Shown here piece after piece: positions 44,319 through 53,594 of a DNA stretch of 64,000 bases; position 1 is the first letter of the stretch; each line of letters opens with the position of its first letter. This stretch comes from Pelagibius sp. (GTDB lineage Bacteria; Pseudomonadota; Alphaproteobacteria; Kiloniellales; Kiloniellaceae): the NCBI RefSeq assembly GCF_028289705.1, contig NZ_JANQOI010000100.1:1-64000 (forward strand), written 5' to 3'. The notes beneath the pieces are model-generated. The model was not told where the DNA came from. It made no database searches and saw only the letters and a program-made list of their open reading frames with translations. Made by a program: the position numbers and the translations under genes.

Positions 44319-46810
44319 AGCTGAGCAGACGCGAATACATGAAGGCCAATGCCGTCGCCGCAGCGGCCGCCGCAGCCGGCATGGCAACCCCCGCCGCCGC
44401 CCAGAACCTGGTCACCGACTCGGCCTTGACCCAGTTGACCTGGTCAAAGGCGCCCTGCCGCTTCTGCGGCACCGGCTGCAGCGTCATGGTGGCGACCAAG
44501 GACGGCCGCGTCGTGGCCTCCCACGGCGACGTCAAATCCGAAGTCAACCGCGGCCTGAACTGCGTGAAGGGCTACTTCCTCTCCAAGATCATGTACGGCA
44601 AGGACCGGCTGACCCAGCCGCTCCTGCGCAAGAAGGACGGCGCCTACCACAAGGAGGGCGCCTTCGAACCGGTGAGCTGGGACGAAGCCTTCGACGTCAT
44701 GGCAGAGAAGTTCAAAAAGGCCCTGCGCGAGAAAGGCCCCACGGCGGTCGGCATGTTCGGCTCCGGCCAATGGACGGTCTGGGAGGGCTATGCCGCCTCC
44801 AAGCTCTACAAGGCCGGCTTCCGCTCCAACAACATCGAGCCCAATGCGCGCCACTGCATGGCCTCCGCCGTCGCCGGCTTCATCCGCACCTTCGGCATCG
44901 ACGAGCCCATGGGCTGCTACGACGACTTCGAGCATGCCGATGCCTTCGTGCTCTGGGGCTCCAACATGGCGGAGATGCATCCGATCCTCTGGACGCGCCT
45001 CACCGACCGCCGGCTTTCGGCGCCCCACGTGAAAGTCGCCGTGCTGTCGACCTTCGAGCATCGCTGCTTCGATCTGGCCGACATCCCCATGGTGTTCACG
45101 CCGCAGACCGATCTGGCGATCCTCAACTACATCGCCCGCCACATCATCACCACCGGCCGGGTGAACGAGGATTTCCTCCGCAAGCACGTCAACATCCGTC
45201 TCGGCAACGCGGACATCGGCTACGGCCTGCGCCCCGAGCATCCCTTGGAGAAGACGGCGGCCAATGCAACGAAAGCCGGCGGCTCCAGCGAGATGAGCTT
45301 CGAGGACTACGCCAAGTTCGTCGACCGCTACACGCTCGAGTATGCCTCCGATCTCTCCGGTGTACCGGCCAACCGGCTGGAGGCCCTGGCCGAGCTCTAT
45401 GCCGACCCGGACACCAAGGTCATGTCGCTCTGGACCATGGGCTTCAACCAGCACACCCGCGGCGTCTGGTGCAACAACCTCGTCTACAACATCCACCTGC
45501 TGACCGGGAAGATCTCGGAGCCGGGCAACAGCCCCTTCTCGCTGACCGGCCAGCCCTCGGCCTGCGGCACGGCGCGGGAGGTGGGGACCTTCGCCCACCG
45601 CCTGCCGGCGGATATGGTGGTTGCCAATCCGGAGCACCGCAAGACCGCGGAAAAGATCTGGAAGCTGCCTGAAGGCACCATCCCGCCGAAGCCCGGCTAT
45701 CACGCCGTGCTGCAGAACCGCATGCTGAAGGACGGTAAGCTCAACGCCTATTGGATCCAGGTGAACAACAACCTGCAGGCGGCGGCCAACCTGATGGAAG
45801 AGGGTTTCCCGGGCTACCGCAATCCGGAGAACTTCATCGTCGTCTCCGACGCCTATCCCACGGTGACGGCCCAGGCCGCCGACCTGATCCTGCCGACGGC
45901 CATGTGGGTGGAAAAGGAAGGCGCCTACGGCAACGCCGAGCGGCGCACCCAGTTCTGGCACCAGCTCATCGATGCGCCGGGCGAGTCCCGCTCCGATCTC
46001 TGGCAGACGGTGGAGTTCTCCAAGCGCTTCACCACCGACGAGGTCTGGCCGCCGGAATTGCTGGACGCCAACCCGAGCTACAAGGGCAAGTCGCTCTACG
46101 AGGTGCTGTTCAGGAATGGCCAGGTCGACGCCTTCCCGCTGGAGGAGTCGAGCCCCGACTACGCCAACCACGAGTCCGAGGACTTCGGCTTCTACATCCA
46201 GAAGGGCCTGTTCGAGGAATACGCCTCTTTCGGCCGAGGCCACGCCCACGACCTCGCGCCCTTTGCCGTCTATCACGAAACCCGCGGCCTACGCTGGCCG
46301 GTGGTCGACGGCAAGGAGACCCGCTGGCGTTTCCGCGAAGGCCACGACCCCTATGTCGAGGCAGGCAGCGAGATCCAGTTCTACGGCCATAAGGACAAGA
46401 AGGCGCGCATCTTCGCCCTGCCCTACGAGCCGCCGGCGGAATCGCCCGACGAGGACTATCCCTTCTGGCTGGTCACCGGGCGGGTGCTGGAGCACTGGCA
46501 TTCCGGCTCCATGACCCAGCGCGTGCCGGAACTCTACAAGGCCTTCCCCGACGCGGTCTGCTTCATGCATCCCGACGACGCGGAGGCGCTGAACCTGCGC
46601 CGCGGCTCAAGTGTTCGGGTGAAGTCGCGCCGCGGGGAAATCGTCACCCGGGTTGAAACGCGCGGGCGCAACCGCGTGCCCCGGGGCCTGGTCTTCGTGC
46701 CCTGGTTCGACGCCAGCCAGCTCATCAACAAGGTGACCCTGGACGCCACCGATCCCATCTCCAAACAGACGGACTTCAAGAAATGCGCGGTTACGATCGA
46801 AGCCGCCTAG
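44315..46810 (+). CDS. napA: Periplasmic nitrate reductase catalytic subunit
   Basis: 831 aa, full length. It reduces nitrate to nitrite in the periplasm. The Tat signal is [11 protein letters not shown], then an Ala-rich core ending ATPAAAQ (about 30). The [4Fe-4S] ligands are C48, C51, C55 and C83. The molybdenum ligand is Cys181 in ARHCMASAV, and bis-MGD-binding blocks such as [16 protein letters not shown] follow. It overlaps napD and napB, so the operon is tightly coupled. Nothing looks damaged. Confidence 0.98.
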   Translation: MKLSRREYMKANAVAAAAAAAGMATPAAAQNLVTDSALTQLTWSKAPCRFCGTGCSVMVATKDGRVVASHGDVKSEVNRGLNCVKGYFLSKIMYGKDRLTQPLLRKKDGAYHKEGAFEPVSWDEAFDVMAEKFKKALREKGPTAVGMFGSGQWTVWEGYAASKLYKAGFRSNNIEPNARHCMASAVAGFIRTFGIDEPMGCYDDFEHADAFVLWGSNMAEMHPILWTRLTDRRLSAPHVKVAVLSTFEHRCFDLADIPMVFTPQTDLAILNYIARHIITTGRVNEDFLRKHVNIRLGNADIGYGLRPEHPLEKTAANATKAGGSSEMSFEDYAKFVDRYTLEYASDLSGVPANRLEALAELYADPDTKVMSLWTMGFNQHTRGVWCNNLVYNIHLLTGKISEPGNSPFSLTGQPSACGTAREVGTFAHRLPADMVVANPEHRKTAEKIWKLPEGTIPPKPGYHAVLQNRMLKDGKLNAYWIQVNNNLQAAANLMEEGFPGYRNPENFIVVSDAYPTVTAQAADLILPTAMWVEKEGAYGNAERRTQFWHQLIDAPGESRSDLWQTVEFSKRFTTDEVWPPELLDANPSYKGKSLYEVLFRNGQVDAFPLEESSPDYANHESEDFGFYIQKGLFEEYASFGRGHAHDLAPFAVYHETRGLRWPVVDGKETRWRFREGHDPYVEAGSEIQFYGHKDKKARIFALPYEPPAESPDEDYPFWLVTGRVLEHWHSGSMTQRVPELYKAFPDAVCFMHPDDAEALNLRRGSSVRVKSRRGEIVTRVETRGRNRVPRGLVFVPWFDASQLINKVTLDATDPISKQTDFKKCAVTIEAA

Positions 46811-47259
46811 CCCTGGCGCTTGCCTTCGCCGCCCTGACCGGGGTGGCGACGGCGGCCGTCGGGCAGGGCATCACCGAGGACGACCTGGCGACCCTGCGCA
46901 AAACGGCGGTGGTCGACAATCCCGAGCCGCCTGTCATGCGCCCCCAGGGCAACACCGACCTGCGCCAGGTGCGCAACTACCCGGAGCAGCCGCCGGTCAT
47001 CCCCCATAAGATCGAGGGCTATCAGGTCGACGCCAGCTTCAATAAGTGCCTGACCTGCCACAGCCGCACGGCGATCGAGGAATCCCAGGCGCCGATGATC
47101 TCCATCACCCACTTCATGGACCGCGACGGCCAGTTCCTGGCCTCGATCTCGCCGCGGCGCTACTTCTGCAATCAATGCCACGTGCCCCAGCACGAGGTGA
47201 GGGACCCGGTGGAGAACACCTTCGTCGACGTCGATTCCCTCCTGCAAGACGGACAGTAG
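46783..47259 (+). CDS. napB: Di-haem cytochrome c subunit of periplasmic nitrate reductase
   Basis: 158 aa with a signal peptide ([19 protein letters not shown]). Two haem c sites, CLTCHSR (about 88-92) and [11 protein letters not shown] (about 129-137), and the SxxFMDRDG region are characteristic of NapB. It passes electrons from NapC to NapA. Its ATG lies 28 nt inside the end of napA. Confidence 0.95.
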   Translation: MRGYDRSRLALALAFAALTGVATAAVGQGITEDDLATLRKTAVVDNPEPPVMRPQGNTDLRQVRNYPEQPPVIPHKIEGYQVDASFNKCLTCHSRTAIEESQAPMISITHFMDRDGQFLASISPRRYFCNQCHVPQHEVRDPVENTFVDVDSLLQDGQ

Positions 47260-47271
47260 GAGCCCGGCGCC

Positions 47272-47907
47272 ATGTGGAGCTTCGCGAAACGGATCTGGAC
47301 GACCCTGCGCCGCCCCAGCGCCTATTTCAGTCTGGGGTTCCTCACCATCGGCAGTTTTGTCGCCGGCATCATCTTCTGGGGCGGCTTCAACACCGCCATG
47401 GAACTGACCAACACCGAGACCTTCTGCGTCGGCTGCCACGAGATGCGGGAGAACGTCTTCGCCGAGTTGAAGACCACCATCCACTACGCCAACCGCTCCG
47501 GCGTGCGCGCCACCTGCCCCGACTGTCACGTGCCCCACGGCTGGACCGACAAGATCGGCCGCAAGGTGGCGGCGAGCAAGGAGGTCTGGGGCAAGATCTT
47601 CGGCACCATCAACACCCCGGAGAAGTTCAACGCCCATCGCCTCACCATGGCCCAGCACGAATGGGCCCGTTTCAAGGCCAACGACTCCCTGGAGTGCCGC
47701 AACTGCCACAGCGAACAGTCCATGGACTTCACGCGGCAAAGCCTGCGCGCCGCCGAAGCCCATCAGCGCTTTCTGGTGACCGGAGAGAAGACCTGCATCG
47801 ACTGCCACAAAGGCATCGCCCACCAACTGCCCAAGGGCGTGGCGACGACCTATCCGCAAGACCGCGGCGATCAGGCAGCGGACCTCAAGACCTACCTGAG
47901 CCAGTAG
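47272..47907 (+). CDS. napC: NapC/NirT tetrahaem quinol dehydrogenase
   Basis: 211 aa. One N-terminal TM anchor (about 18-38, [21 protein letters not shown]), then a periplasmic domain with four CxxCH haem sites: CVGCHEM, CPDCHVP, CRNCHSE and CIDCHKG. It oxidises membrane quinol and feeds NapB. Last recognised gene of the nap operon. After it the base composition falls and unrelated accessory genes begin. Confidence 0.96.
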   Translation: MWSFAKRIWTTLRRPSAYFSLGFLTIGSFVAGIIFWGGFNTAMELTNTETFCVGCHEMRENVFAELKTTIHYANRSGVRATCPDCHVPHGWTDKIGRKVAASKEVWGKIFGTINTPEKFNAHRLTMAQHEWARFKANDSLECRNCHSEQSMDFTRQSLRAAEAHQRFLVTGEKTCIDCHKGIAHQLPKGVATTYPQDRGDQAADLKTYLSQ

Positions 47908-48334
47908 CGCGTATTGAATCTGGGCTTACGCCGTCGCCAGCAACTCAGCATGGCATCGACCATCCAAGTTTCGACATGCCTCCCTTCCGCCCCGCTGTTC
48001 ACCAGGGGACGCCACGCGACTGTGAAGCATTGGATGTGATGCTCGCAAAACGGGCCTCTCCGCGCCAGCGTCGCTCCGAAGGGGAAAACTCCTCGCAGCG
48101 CTTGAGTCACGCGGTCAGCAAGGATAGATCTCGCAGCCGGATATGACCGGGAATCGGACTGCGCAAACGTTGGCTGAAGGCCTCGAAGGGGCGAAAAGCG
48201 GGCATTCGCTCCCGACGCAAATCTGTTACACTCTTACTTGGTGAAAAGATTCGCCATAAATACGCGCATCGCCGTTAGGCACCAAAATAAGTTCATACGT
48301 TCCAATCGAACGAATTCTGAAGGATCTCATAGAA
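47908..48334. other. Left boundary region of the accessory island, 427 bp
   Basis: No gene supported. A 72-codon frame on the minus strand (47892-48110) has a protein-like look but no recognised family and overlaps the napC end. GC content falls across this stretch. No tRNA gene, direct repeat or integrase was recognised that would mark an attachment site. Confidence 0.4.
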
Positions 48335-48970
48335 TTGCACATTCAGGGAAAGCGCAATGCGGTACGCATTCTGTTTATCCTTGCTAAGGCTGGCGAGCCA
48401 GTCAAGCGATCGGCGCCCGCGGATACATGTCTTGTTGTGCATGCCGAGAAAAGGTTGCAAGCGCTAGACTTTTGGATGCGCAATCCTGATTATCTTGCAT
48501 CTGAAATCCTAAACCAGTTCGATGCCGATCCGACCCAGAAAAAGCTTCTGAAGATTGCCGAAACCGTGATGGACGGGGATGAACCCGATATTCGCAGATT
48601 GGCTATGCAACGCTTTCTGTTCGGTGCTTGGGAAGCACTTGATGACGCCATAGCCACGCTGTCACTTCCTGGTCTGGTAAAGATGGAACGAAAGTACTCG
48701 GCCGATGGATCTAAGATCCGGCAGACTAGTTATTATCTTACGGTCGAAGGCAAAACGAAAGCGGCAGAGTTGGAGAAGGTCGAACCACTCGATTGGTATG
48801 CCAAACGCGCAGAAGTCGTCGCAGAGATAGCCGGCACTCGTACAGGGAATCAGCTGAAATCACTGCAATATCAAGTCGCACAGTATAACGATGCAAGGCA
48901 CGGGTCGCTCATCGCACCCATCCGCGCCGAAGTTGAAGAACGCCTCGCAAAGCTGCAAGTGTCGGCATGA
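48335..48970 (+). CDS. Winged-helix-like component of an SMC-type putative defence operon
   Basis: 211 aa, no exact family recognised. The middle (about 120-150) reads DDAIATLSLPGLVKMERKY, then TSYYLTVEGKTKAAEL, the helix-wing pattern of winged-helix domains. The rest is helical, with acidic DADPTQKKLLKIAETVMDG. The start is TTG 48335 with AAGGA 10 nt upstream. The frame stays open to 48260 but without ATG or GTG. Its stop overlaps the ATPase ATG (ATGA). By position and size it is like the small partner (LmuC or 'middle component') of SMC/ABC conflict systems, which is inference. Confidence 0.65.
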   Translation: MHIQGKRNAVRILFILAKAGEPVKRSAPADTCLVVHAEKRLQALDFWMRNPDYLASEILNQFDADPTQKKLLKIAETVMDGDEPDIRRLAMQRFLFGAWEALDDAIATLSLPGLVKMERKYSADGSKIRQTSYYLTVEGKTKAAELEKVEPLDWYAKRAEVVAEIAGTRTGNQLKSLQYQVAQYNDARHGSLIAPIRAEVEERLAKLQVSA

Positions 48971-50907
48971 CCGATAGGAGAGCTAAAGAACTGCCGTTTC
49001 CAAAGGCCGTTTCCGCAGCTACAGGCTGCTCGGTGAAGGAAGTCAACGAAATACTTGCACAGTATTCGATTGAGCCTGCCGGTACAGCGCCTTCAGCGCG
49101 CCCTCTTCGTGTCGTACGGATTGCATTTTCTGGCCAAAAAGAAATCAACAGCGAGTTCGAACCGTTTTCGTTTGAATGGGAGGTTGATCGAAATGGCGTG
49201 TGGGGAATTCTTGCTGCAGAAAATCTTGTCGGCAAGTCCTCCATTCTTCAGATTGTCCTTTGGGCTTTGCGCGGTCGGTACAAGAGCTTAACCGCAACAG
49301 TTAGAAACTGGATCGAACACGTAGACGTCACGTTTCGCGTCGACGGCCGGTTCCTTCGTGTAGAGTTTGATGTCGAAGACGGGGAGCCGCTGGGAGTAGT
49401 TCGCTATGGTAGCTCACCTGATACTGCGACTGATCGCGTGTTTGACGGTACCGAAGAGTTTCAAGATGTAATGCAAGAGATCATGTTGTCCGCCTTGGGC
49501 TTGGAGCCGATTCCGGCAAGCCAAGTCGCAGCTGGTCGCATTGTGCCCTACGATGATGGATGGGCTGCCTACACCGGTGCTTTTCTAACCGATGCGGAGA
49601 GTGATGCCATAATTGGGGAAAATGTAGGCGGAGATCTTATCCAACGGTTACTCCAAGTCTACATTGGAATTCCCTGGGTAAGAACCTATTTTCAGGCTAA
49701 GAGGCATACACGCCTACTGGAGCAAGATAGCGCTGCCCGCCGACGTAAACTGCAAGGTCTTGGTGGAAGGTCCCTCGATGATCTCGAAGCTGAACTCATG
49801 GAGATCAACGCCAAATTACAAGAAGAGGGTGCGAACAATCTCGCCTCACAACAACTAAATTCCGCTCGCACCGAACGGGATGATCTGACAACGCGTGTTC
49901 AGGCGCTTTCAAACTCACTGACAGATGCGAAGGACACGGCAGCGACTTGCCGGCAATCCCGAATTGTCGCAGAGCAAGTGGTCAACGCACTTGCAGAAGA
50001 AAGCGCAGCATCGCACTTCTTCGGACTTCTCAAGCCGCACTCATGTCCGCGCTGCAGCGCGAAGATTGAGGCCGTACGGTTCAAAAAAGAGCAGGAAGAC
50101 AACGAGTGTTCGGTTTGTGCCGAAAAACTCGTGAAAGTGGATCCAAAAGAGCTGGAGGCTGAACGAGCGCAAGCTGAAGAGCGGCTAAAGGATGCGAAAA
50201 AGACTGATCGCGATGCGGAGCGTTTCGTGAAGAGACTTGAGACGAAGCTTCAAGAGAGTCGCAATCGACTTAATGACGTCGGCCTCACACTCAATCAGCT
50301 CGCTGCAGCGGGCACTGCAGCAGATGCTGGTATTCTCCAGTCCGAAAGAGACCACCTAGAGGGAATGATCCAGGCAGCTACTGCCATCCTTGAAGCTGAG
50401 AACGACTCGGCCAATGATTTGTTGGTCGTCCGTGCAGCTCGAGACGAAGCAGAGCACCGCGTAAAGCAAGCTTCCATCGAAATCATGGCTGAGGTTTCCT
50501 CCGAGGTTACGCGACTGTGCAAGGGGCTCGGAATACGTGATGTGGAGTCCGTGACTCTAAAGCGAAACGCTCATGTTGATGTTGTCAAGGGTGGAAGCCT
50601 GTCGAAGTGGAAAGACCTCTCTCCCGGCGAAAAGCTACGCCTTCGCATCGCAACGGTCATCGCCCTATCGCGCGGTGCCCAATCGCTCGGTATGGGGCGC
50701 CACCCCGGGCTTCTTCTGATTGACTCGCCCGGACGCGAAGAAATTCAACCCGAGCATCTTCACGAGATCATTTCCGAGCTTGTAAAGCTAACTGCCGACT
50801 ATCCCGATTATCAGATGTTCATATCCATGACAGGAGTTCCGTCTGATCTGGATGGAGTTCCGAGTAGTCGCATTCGTTATGCAGAAAAGGGCAGCTCCCT
50901 ATGGTAG
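48967..50907 (+). CDS. Rad50/SMC-like ABC ATPase with paired-CxxC zinc hook
   Basis: 646 aa. An unusual 45-residue N-terminal extension is followed by an ABC half-domain. The P-loop is AENLVGKSS (84-92, Ala instead of the first Gly). Two coiled-coil stretches (about 258-350 and 388-510) flank a hook with C360-x2-C363 and C381-x2-C384. The signature is LSPGEKLRLRIA (551-562) and Walker B is LLLIDSPG (582-589), with Ser where the catalytic Glu usually follows Asp586. It resembles the SMC subunits of Lamassu and ABC-three-component systems in plan. Codon and base use are less GC-rich than the flanks. Presumed DNA-sensing motor of the operon. Confidence 0.85.
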   Translation: MTDRRAKELPFPKAVSAATGCSVKEVNEILAQYSIEPAGTAPSARPLRVVRIAFSGQKEINSEFEPFSFEWEVDRNGVWGILAAENLVGKSSILQIVLWALRGRYKSLTATVRNWIEHVDVTFRVDGRFLRVEFDVEDGEPLGVVRYGSSPDTATDRVFDGTEEFQDVMQEIMLSALGLEPIPASQVAAGRIVPYDDGWAAYTGAFLTDAESDAIIGENVGGDLIQRLLQVYIGIPWVRTYFQAKRHTRLLEQDSAARRRKLQGLGGRSLDDLEAELMEINAKLQEEGANNLASQQLNSARTERDDLTTRVQALSNSLTDAKDTAATCRQSRIVAEQVVNALAEESAASHFFGLLKPHSCPRCSAKIEAVRFKKEQEDNECSVCAEKLVKVDPKELEAERAQAEERLKDAKKTDRDAERFVKRLETKLQESRNRLNDVGLTLNQLAAAGTAADAGILQSERDHLEGMIQAATAILEAENDSANDLLVVRAARDEAEHRVKQASIEIMAEVSSEVTRLCKGLGIRDVESVTLKRNAHVDVVKGGSLSKWKDLSPGEKLRLRIATVIALSRGAQSLGMGRHPGLLLIDSPGREEIQPEHLHEIISELVKLTADYPDYQMFISMTGVPSDLDGVPSSRIRYAEKGSSLW

Positions 50908-50938
50908 AGGCCGGTTTAGTTAGACGTCGGCACCCAAG

Positions 50939-52138
50939 GTGCGGTTCGTCATTGTGAGCGAGCTAGGCCAAGCCATTATAGACTTGGAAGCGGCAGGGCA
51001 ACCCGTGACGATTACTGCCTTAGGTGGAATTGATAGCCTGCTGAAGTCTGATTTTCACACGACATCTACATTTGGAGTCGTTTCTGCGGCTATAAGCAAT
51101 GAATGGAGTACAATTAGCGATCACGGACCCATGCTGGAGCGCCTTGCAGACGGCCTCAAACTCAATGCTGATCGTTTGGTCTTGCGCGAAAGCGTTCAAG
51201 CCCTTCAGTCTTTGCCTCAAGATACGTTTCGTATGTTCGTCTTAGCACTTGAGGGCCGAACACGTGATGCATCTGAGCACCCTCTTATGCAGGCGGAAGC
51301 ATCTGCAGGGCTTGTCCGCTTTGCTTTGGTAGATCATCGTTGGAGTGTTAACGCGTGCGCCGCTCTGCAGGCCTACGAACCTGGGACCGATCCCCTTGCT
51401 GATCCGATGTATTGCCGTTTGGTGTCAGTGGCTCACGACTTCTTCGACTTCACGTATGCCGTTTCGCTTCTTGAAGAATTTGCAAAGCTTCAAACCTCTG
51501 CGGCACAAGCAAAACTTGAACGCGGACTTGTTGAGGTTTCGCTCGCTTTGTCGAGTGCTTCCTTACCAGATATTGAGCAGCGATTAGCCGAAGCGGAAAG
51601 ATGGTTGGCGCGGGCGGTCGAAGCCGATGATGAGCGGCGCGACACACGTAGTTATCACTTGTTGGTCAAGTCTATTCTGAGCCTACAAAGCTCCGAGAAA
51701 TCTGATTTGAGCCAGTTGGTCGATGAACTCCGAACTGAAGCTTTCGTGGGCGACCTCTGGGACCGACCATCGCCAGGTATGGAGTGGCTCGTTTCGCCGT
51801 CTTACTCATTGTCGGCGTGGGTACCAGTTGTTGAGAGTCTTGGCCATATAGCAAATCAGCTCAGCAAACCAAGCTGGCTTGATGCGTCTGGTGTTCTTGA
51901 GCATGTACATCATCTCTACAGTGTTAGTCGGTCTGTGCGGCCCGGATCCCCTAGTCTAGGGATGTACTTTAAGCCGATCATAGAATCCGCCTTTGTCCGG
52001 GAATTCGGACTTGCGGCGCATTTGAGAGACTGGCTGGATGCAGCCCCACCAGATCACATACGACGACAAGACGCCGAACGCCTCCAAGCAAATGTCGAAA
52101 GGTATTCGAAGGATCATGACCCGCCAAAAAAGCTCTGA
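50939..52138 (+). CDS. Unrecognised helical protein, N-terminal part of a probable frameshift fusion
   Basis: 399 aa from GTG 50939, and GTG 50954 is an alternative. I recognise no domain. It is almost entirely predicted helix, with heptad-like segments (AAQAKLERGLVEVSLALSS, IEQRLAEAERWLARAVEAD), so a repeat (TPR/HEAT-like) scaffold is possible. It starts 31 bp after the ATPase. It ends with codons CCA AAA AAG CTC TGA, where A AAA AAG is a -1 slippery heptamer. A slip would carry ribosomes into the nuclease frame and give a 630-aa fusion. It may supply the recognition or regulatory part of that effector. Confidence 0.65.
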   Translation: MRFVIVSELGQAIIDLEAAGQPVTITALGGIDSLLKSDFHTTSTFGVVSAAISNEWSTISDHGPMLERLADGLKLNADRLVLRESVQALQSLPQDTFRMFVLALEGRTRDASEHPLMQAEASAGLVRFALVDHRWSVNACAALQAYEPGTDPLADPMYCRLVSVAHDFFDFTYAVSLLEEFAKLQTSAAQAKLERGLVEVSLALSSASLPDIEQRLAEAERWLARAVEADDERRDTRSYHLLVKSILSLQSSEKSDLSQLVDELRTEAFVGDLWDRPSPGMEWLVSPSYSLSAWVPVVESLGHIANQLSKPSWLDASGVLEHVHHLYSVSRSVRPGSPSLGMYFKPIIESAFVREFGLAAHLRDWLDAAPPDHIRRQDAERLQANVERYSKDHDPPKKL

Positions 52139-52169
52139 GGGGTGGTCCAGCTGGTCCTACGTCCACCCC
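52109..52169 (+). promoter_or_regulatory. Candidate programmed -1 ribosomal frameshift cassette
   Basis: The elements, in order: SD-like AAGGA (52109-52113); 12 nt; slippery heptamer A AAA AAG (52126-52132) in the frame of the helical protein; the zero-frame stop TGA (52136-52138), within the 6-nt spacer (52133-52138); and a perfect 7-bp stem GGGGTGG/CCACCCC (52139-52145 with 52163-52169). This is the E. coli dnaX arrangement. The -1 frame continues through a Gly/Pro linker (RGGPAGPTSTP) into the nuclease. Confidence 0.7.
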
Positions 52170-52176
52170 CAAGACG

Positions 52177-52830
52177 TTGCTGGAGGGGCTCTCATCTAAT
52201 GGCAGACATTTGGTTGCATCGGTTGAGAATACCTTCTGGATACGTACTGACATTACAGCTGTTCAACAAAAACTCTTTCGCAAGATCGTCGAGAAGCTCG
52301 AAAATGCGCCGGACTACGAAAGTGAAGTCAAGGCCGAGTTTGATCGACTGGTCCTTTTGTTAGTCAAATTTCTGACCGAGAGGATCGACGGTGAGAGTAA
52401 GAGATTTCCCTATTTGAAGCGGATCTCAAACAGCTCGAAGGCACCAAAGGAGAGCGCGCTTCAGGACGATCTCCATAACTATTTGCTTTCTATTTTGGCC
52501 TCAGAGGTAGAGAAAGTAGACATAAGTTCGGGTCGCGCCGACATCTACATTCCACGAACTTCTTTTAGATTGATCATTGAATTGAAAAGGGTGTTTAAGT
52601 GGAATGATGAAACTCTGAAACCTTTTCTCACCCAAACCGTCGCATACAGCCAAGCGGACATACGCTTGGGGGTGCTCGGTGTGCTCGATCTTTCTGATCG
52701 CCCCCCTGGTGTCCCACACATAGACAAGTGTTTCGAAGTTACCAGCCGCCAAATTGAGGGTGAAGAGGATCGAACGACGCTCGTAATGCGGGTGCCAGGT
52801 AATGTGCGAACACCATCAGATTCGAAGTAA
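52177..52830 (+). CDS. PD-(D/E)XK nuclease domain, probably translated by -1 frameshift from the preceding gene
   Basis: 217 codons from TTG 52177, but the frame is open from 52120 and has no ATG or GTG before the catalytic core. A restriction-endonuclease-like fold is clear: E92 (KESALQDDL), D122 (GRADIYIP), E135-L-K137 (LIIELKR) and Q153 (TQTVAY), the E...D...ExK...Q pattern. TTG 52177 has no ribosome-binding site. The overlapping frameshift cassette at 52109-52169 is the likelier route, making these residues 414-630 of a 630-aa fusion. If the shift is a fixed indel, this would be a pseudogene half. Likely effector nuclease of the SMC system. Confidence 0.72.
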   Translation: MLEGLSSNGRHLVASVENTFWIRTDITAVQQKLFRKIVEKLENAPDYESEVKAEFDRLVLLLVKFLTERIDGESKRFPYLKRISNSSKAPKESALQDDLHNYLLSILASEVEKVDISSGRADIYIPRTSFRLIIELKRVFKWNDETLKPFLTQTVAYSQADIRLGVLGVLDLSDRPPGVPHIDKCFEVTSRQIEGEEDRTTLVMRVPGNVRTPSDSK

Positions 52831-53276
52831 GAAATTTTGACCGGCTCGCTTGTGGTTTGGCGGTACTCGTACGGCACATCAGTGCTTGAATAATGCTGCG
52901 GCTCGTTATCATGAAATCTCACCTGTGTTTGGAGTGAGCCGAGATCTCCCGTCCCTACGCTGGCTTTAACGTCAGCATCGAGATCGAAGCGGTCAGTGCA
53001 ACCGTCCGATTGGTGGATCGTGACTCTCGAAGAATTACATGCATTCATCGGCAAAGCACCTGGGCGACCACGCTTGCGAACGGGTGAGGGCGCCCTCGCG
53101 GCGTTGGCCCCTCCCCTGCCGCTCCCAGGACAGCGTTGCGGCATCCTCTGGCTCCGCACACCGGGACGACGCAATCCGGTTCGGCCATGGAGCGCAATTG
53201 ACAAGCCGTGAACCAGCCGTAGTCTCCCCGTTACGTCCAAAACAAAAAAATCAAAGCGGATCGGAAGGGGACCTGA
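52831..53276. other. Intergenic region, 446 bp, right of the SMC operon
   Basis: No gene supported. Short open frames (for example 52996-53211 on the plus strand) lack recognisable features. Composition is mixed, AT-richer at the left and GC-rich from 53060. No terminator with a U-tract was seen. It may contain decayed sequence left by insertion of the operon. Confidence 0.4.
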
Positions 53277-53594
53277 ATGAAGACGCTGCACCTGCTCACT
53301 GTCTGCGCGGCCCTCGCGCTCACAGCGCCGGAGGCCGCGGCCGGGGACGCCGCCGCCGGAGAGGCGCGCTATGCGGAAACCTGTATCAACTGCCACGGTA
53401 AGGCAGGAAAGGGCATGGCGAGCTTCCCGTCGATTGTCGGCAGGGATGCAGACTACGTCGCGGGGCGGCTGATGAAGTACCGCGCCCGGGAAAAGGTGGG
53501 GCCCAATTCCGCCATCATGATGTCCTGGGCCGAAAAGCTGTCCGACGAAGAGATCGCCAATCTGGCCGCCTACATCTCGAAAACCTTTCAGTAG
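53277..53594 (+). CDS. Class I cytochrome c
   Basis: 105 aa. Signal peptide (LHLLTVCAALALTAPEAAA), then one haem site C36-I-N-C39-H40. The distal ligand is probably a Met in SAIMMSWAEKLSDEEI, and the C-terminal helix is LAAYISKTF. A small soluble periplasmic electron carrier. It is 311 bp upstream of a PQQ-type sugar dehydrogenase on the same strand, for which it could be the acceptor. A U-tract terminator is not seen between them. Confidence 0.9.
   Translation: MKTLHLLTVCAALALTAPEAAAGDAAAGEARYAETCINCHGKAGKGMASFPSIVGRDADYVAGRLMKYRAREKVGPNSAIMMSWAEKLSDEEIANLAAYISKTFQ

Noticed and set aside
44444-46276. 610-codon open frame on the minus strand
   Set aside because: Antisense to napA, which has every catalytic motif. 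Shadow frame.
47908-48334. tRNA or attachment site at the left island border
   Set aside because: No cloverleaf with a TTC-containing arm, no CCA end and no direct repeat matching the right border was recognised.
52199-52363. ATG at 52199 as the start of the nuclease
   Set aside because: This ATG is in a different frame from the PD-(D/E)XK domain and leads to a stop, so it cannot start the nuclease.
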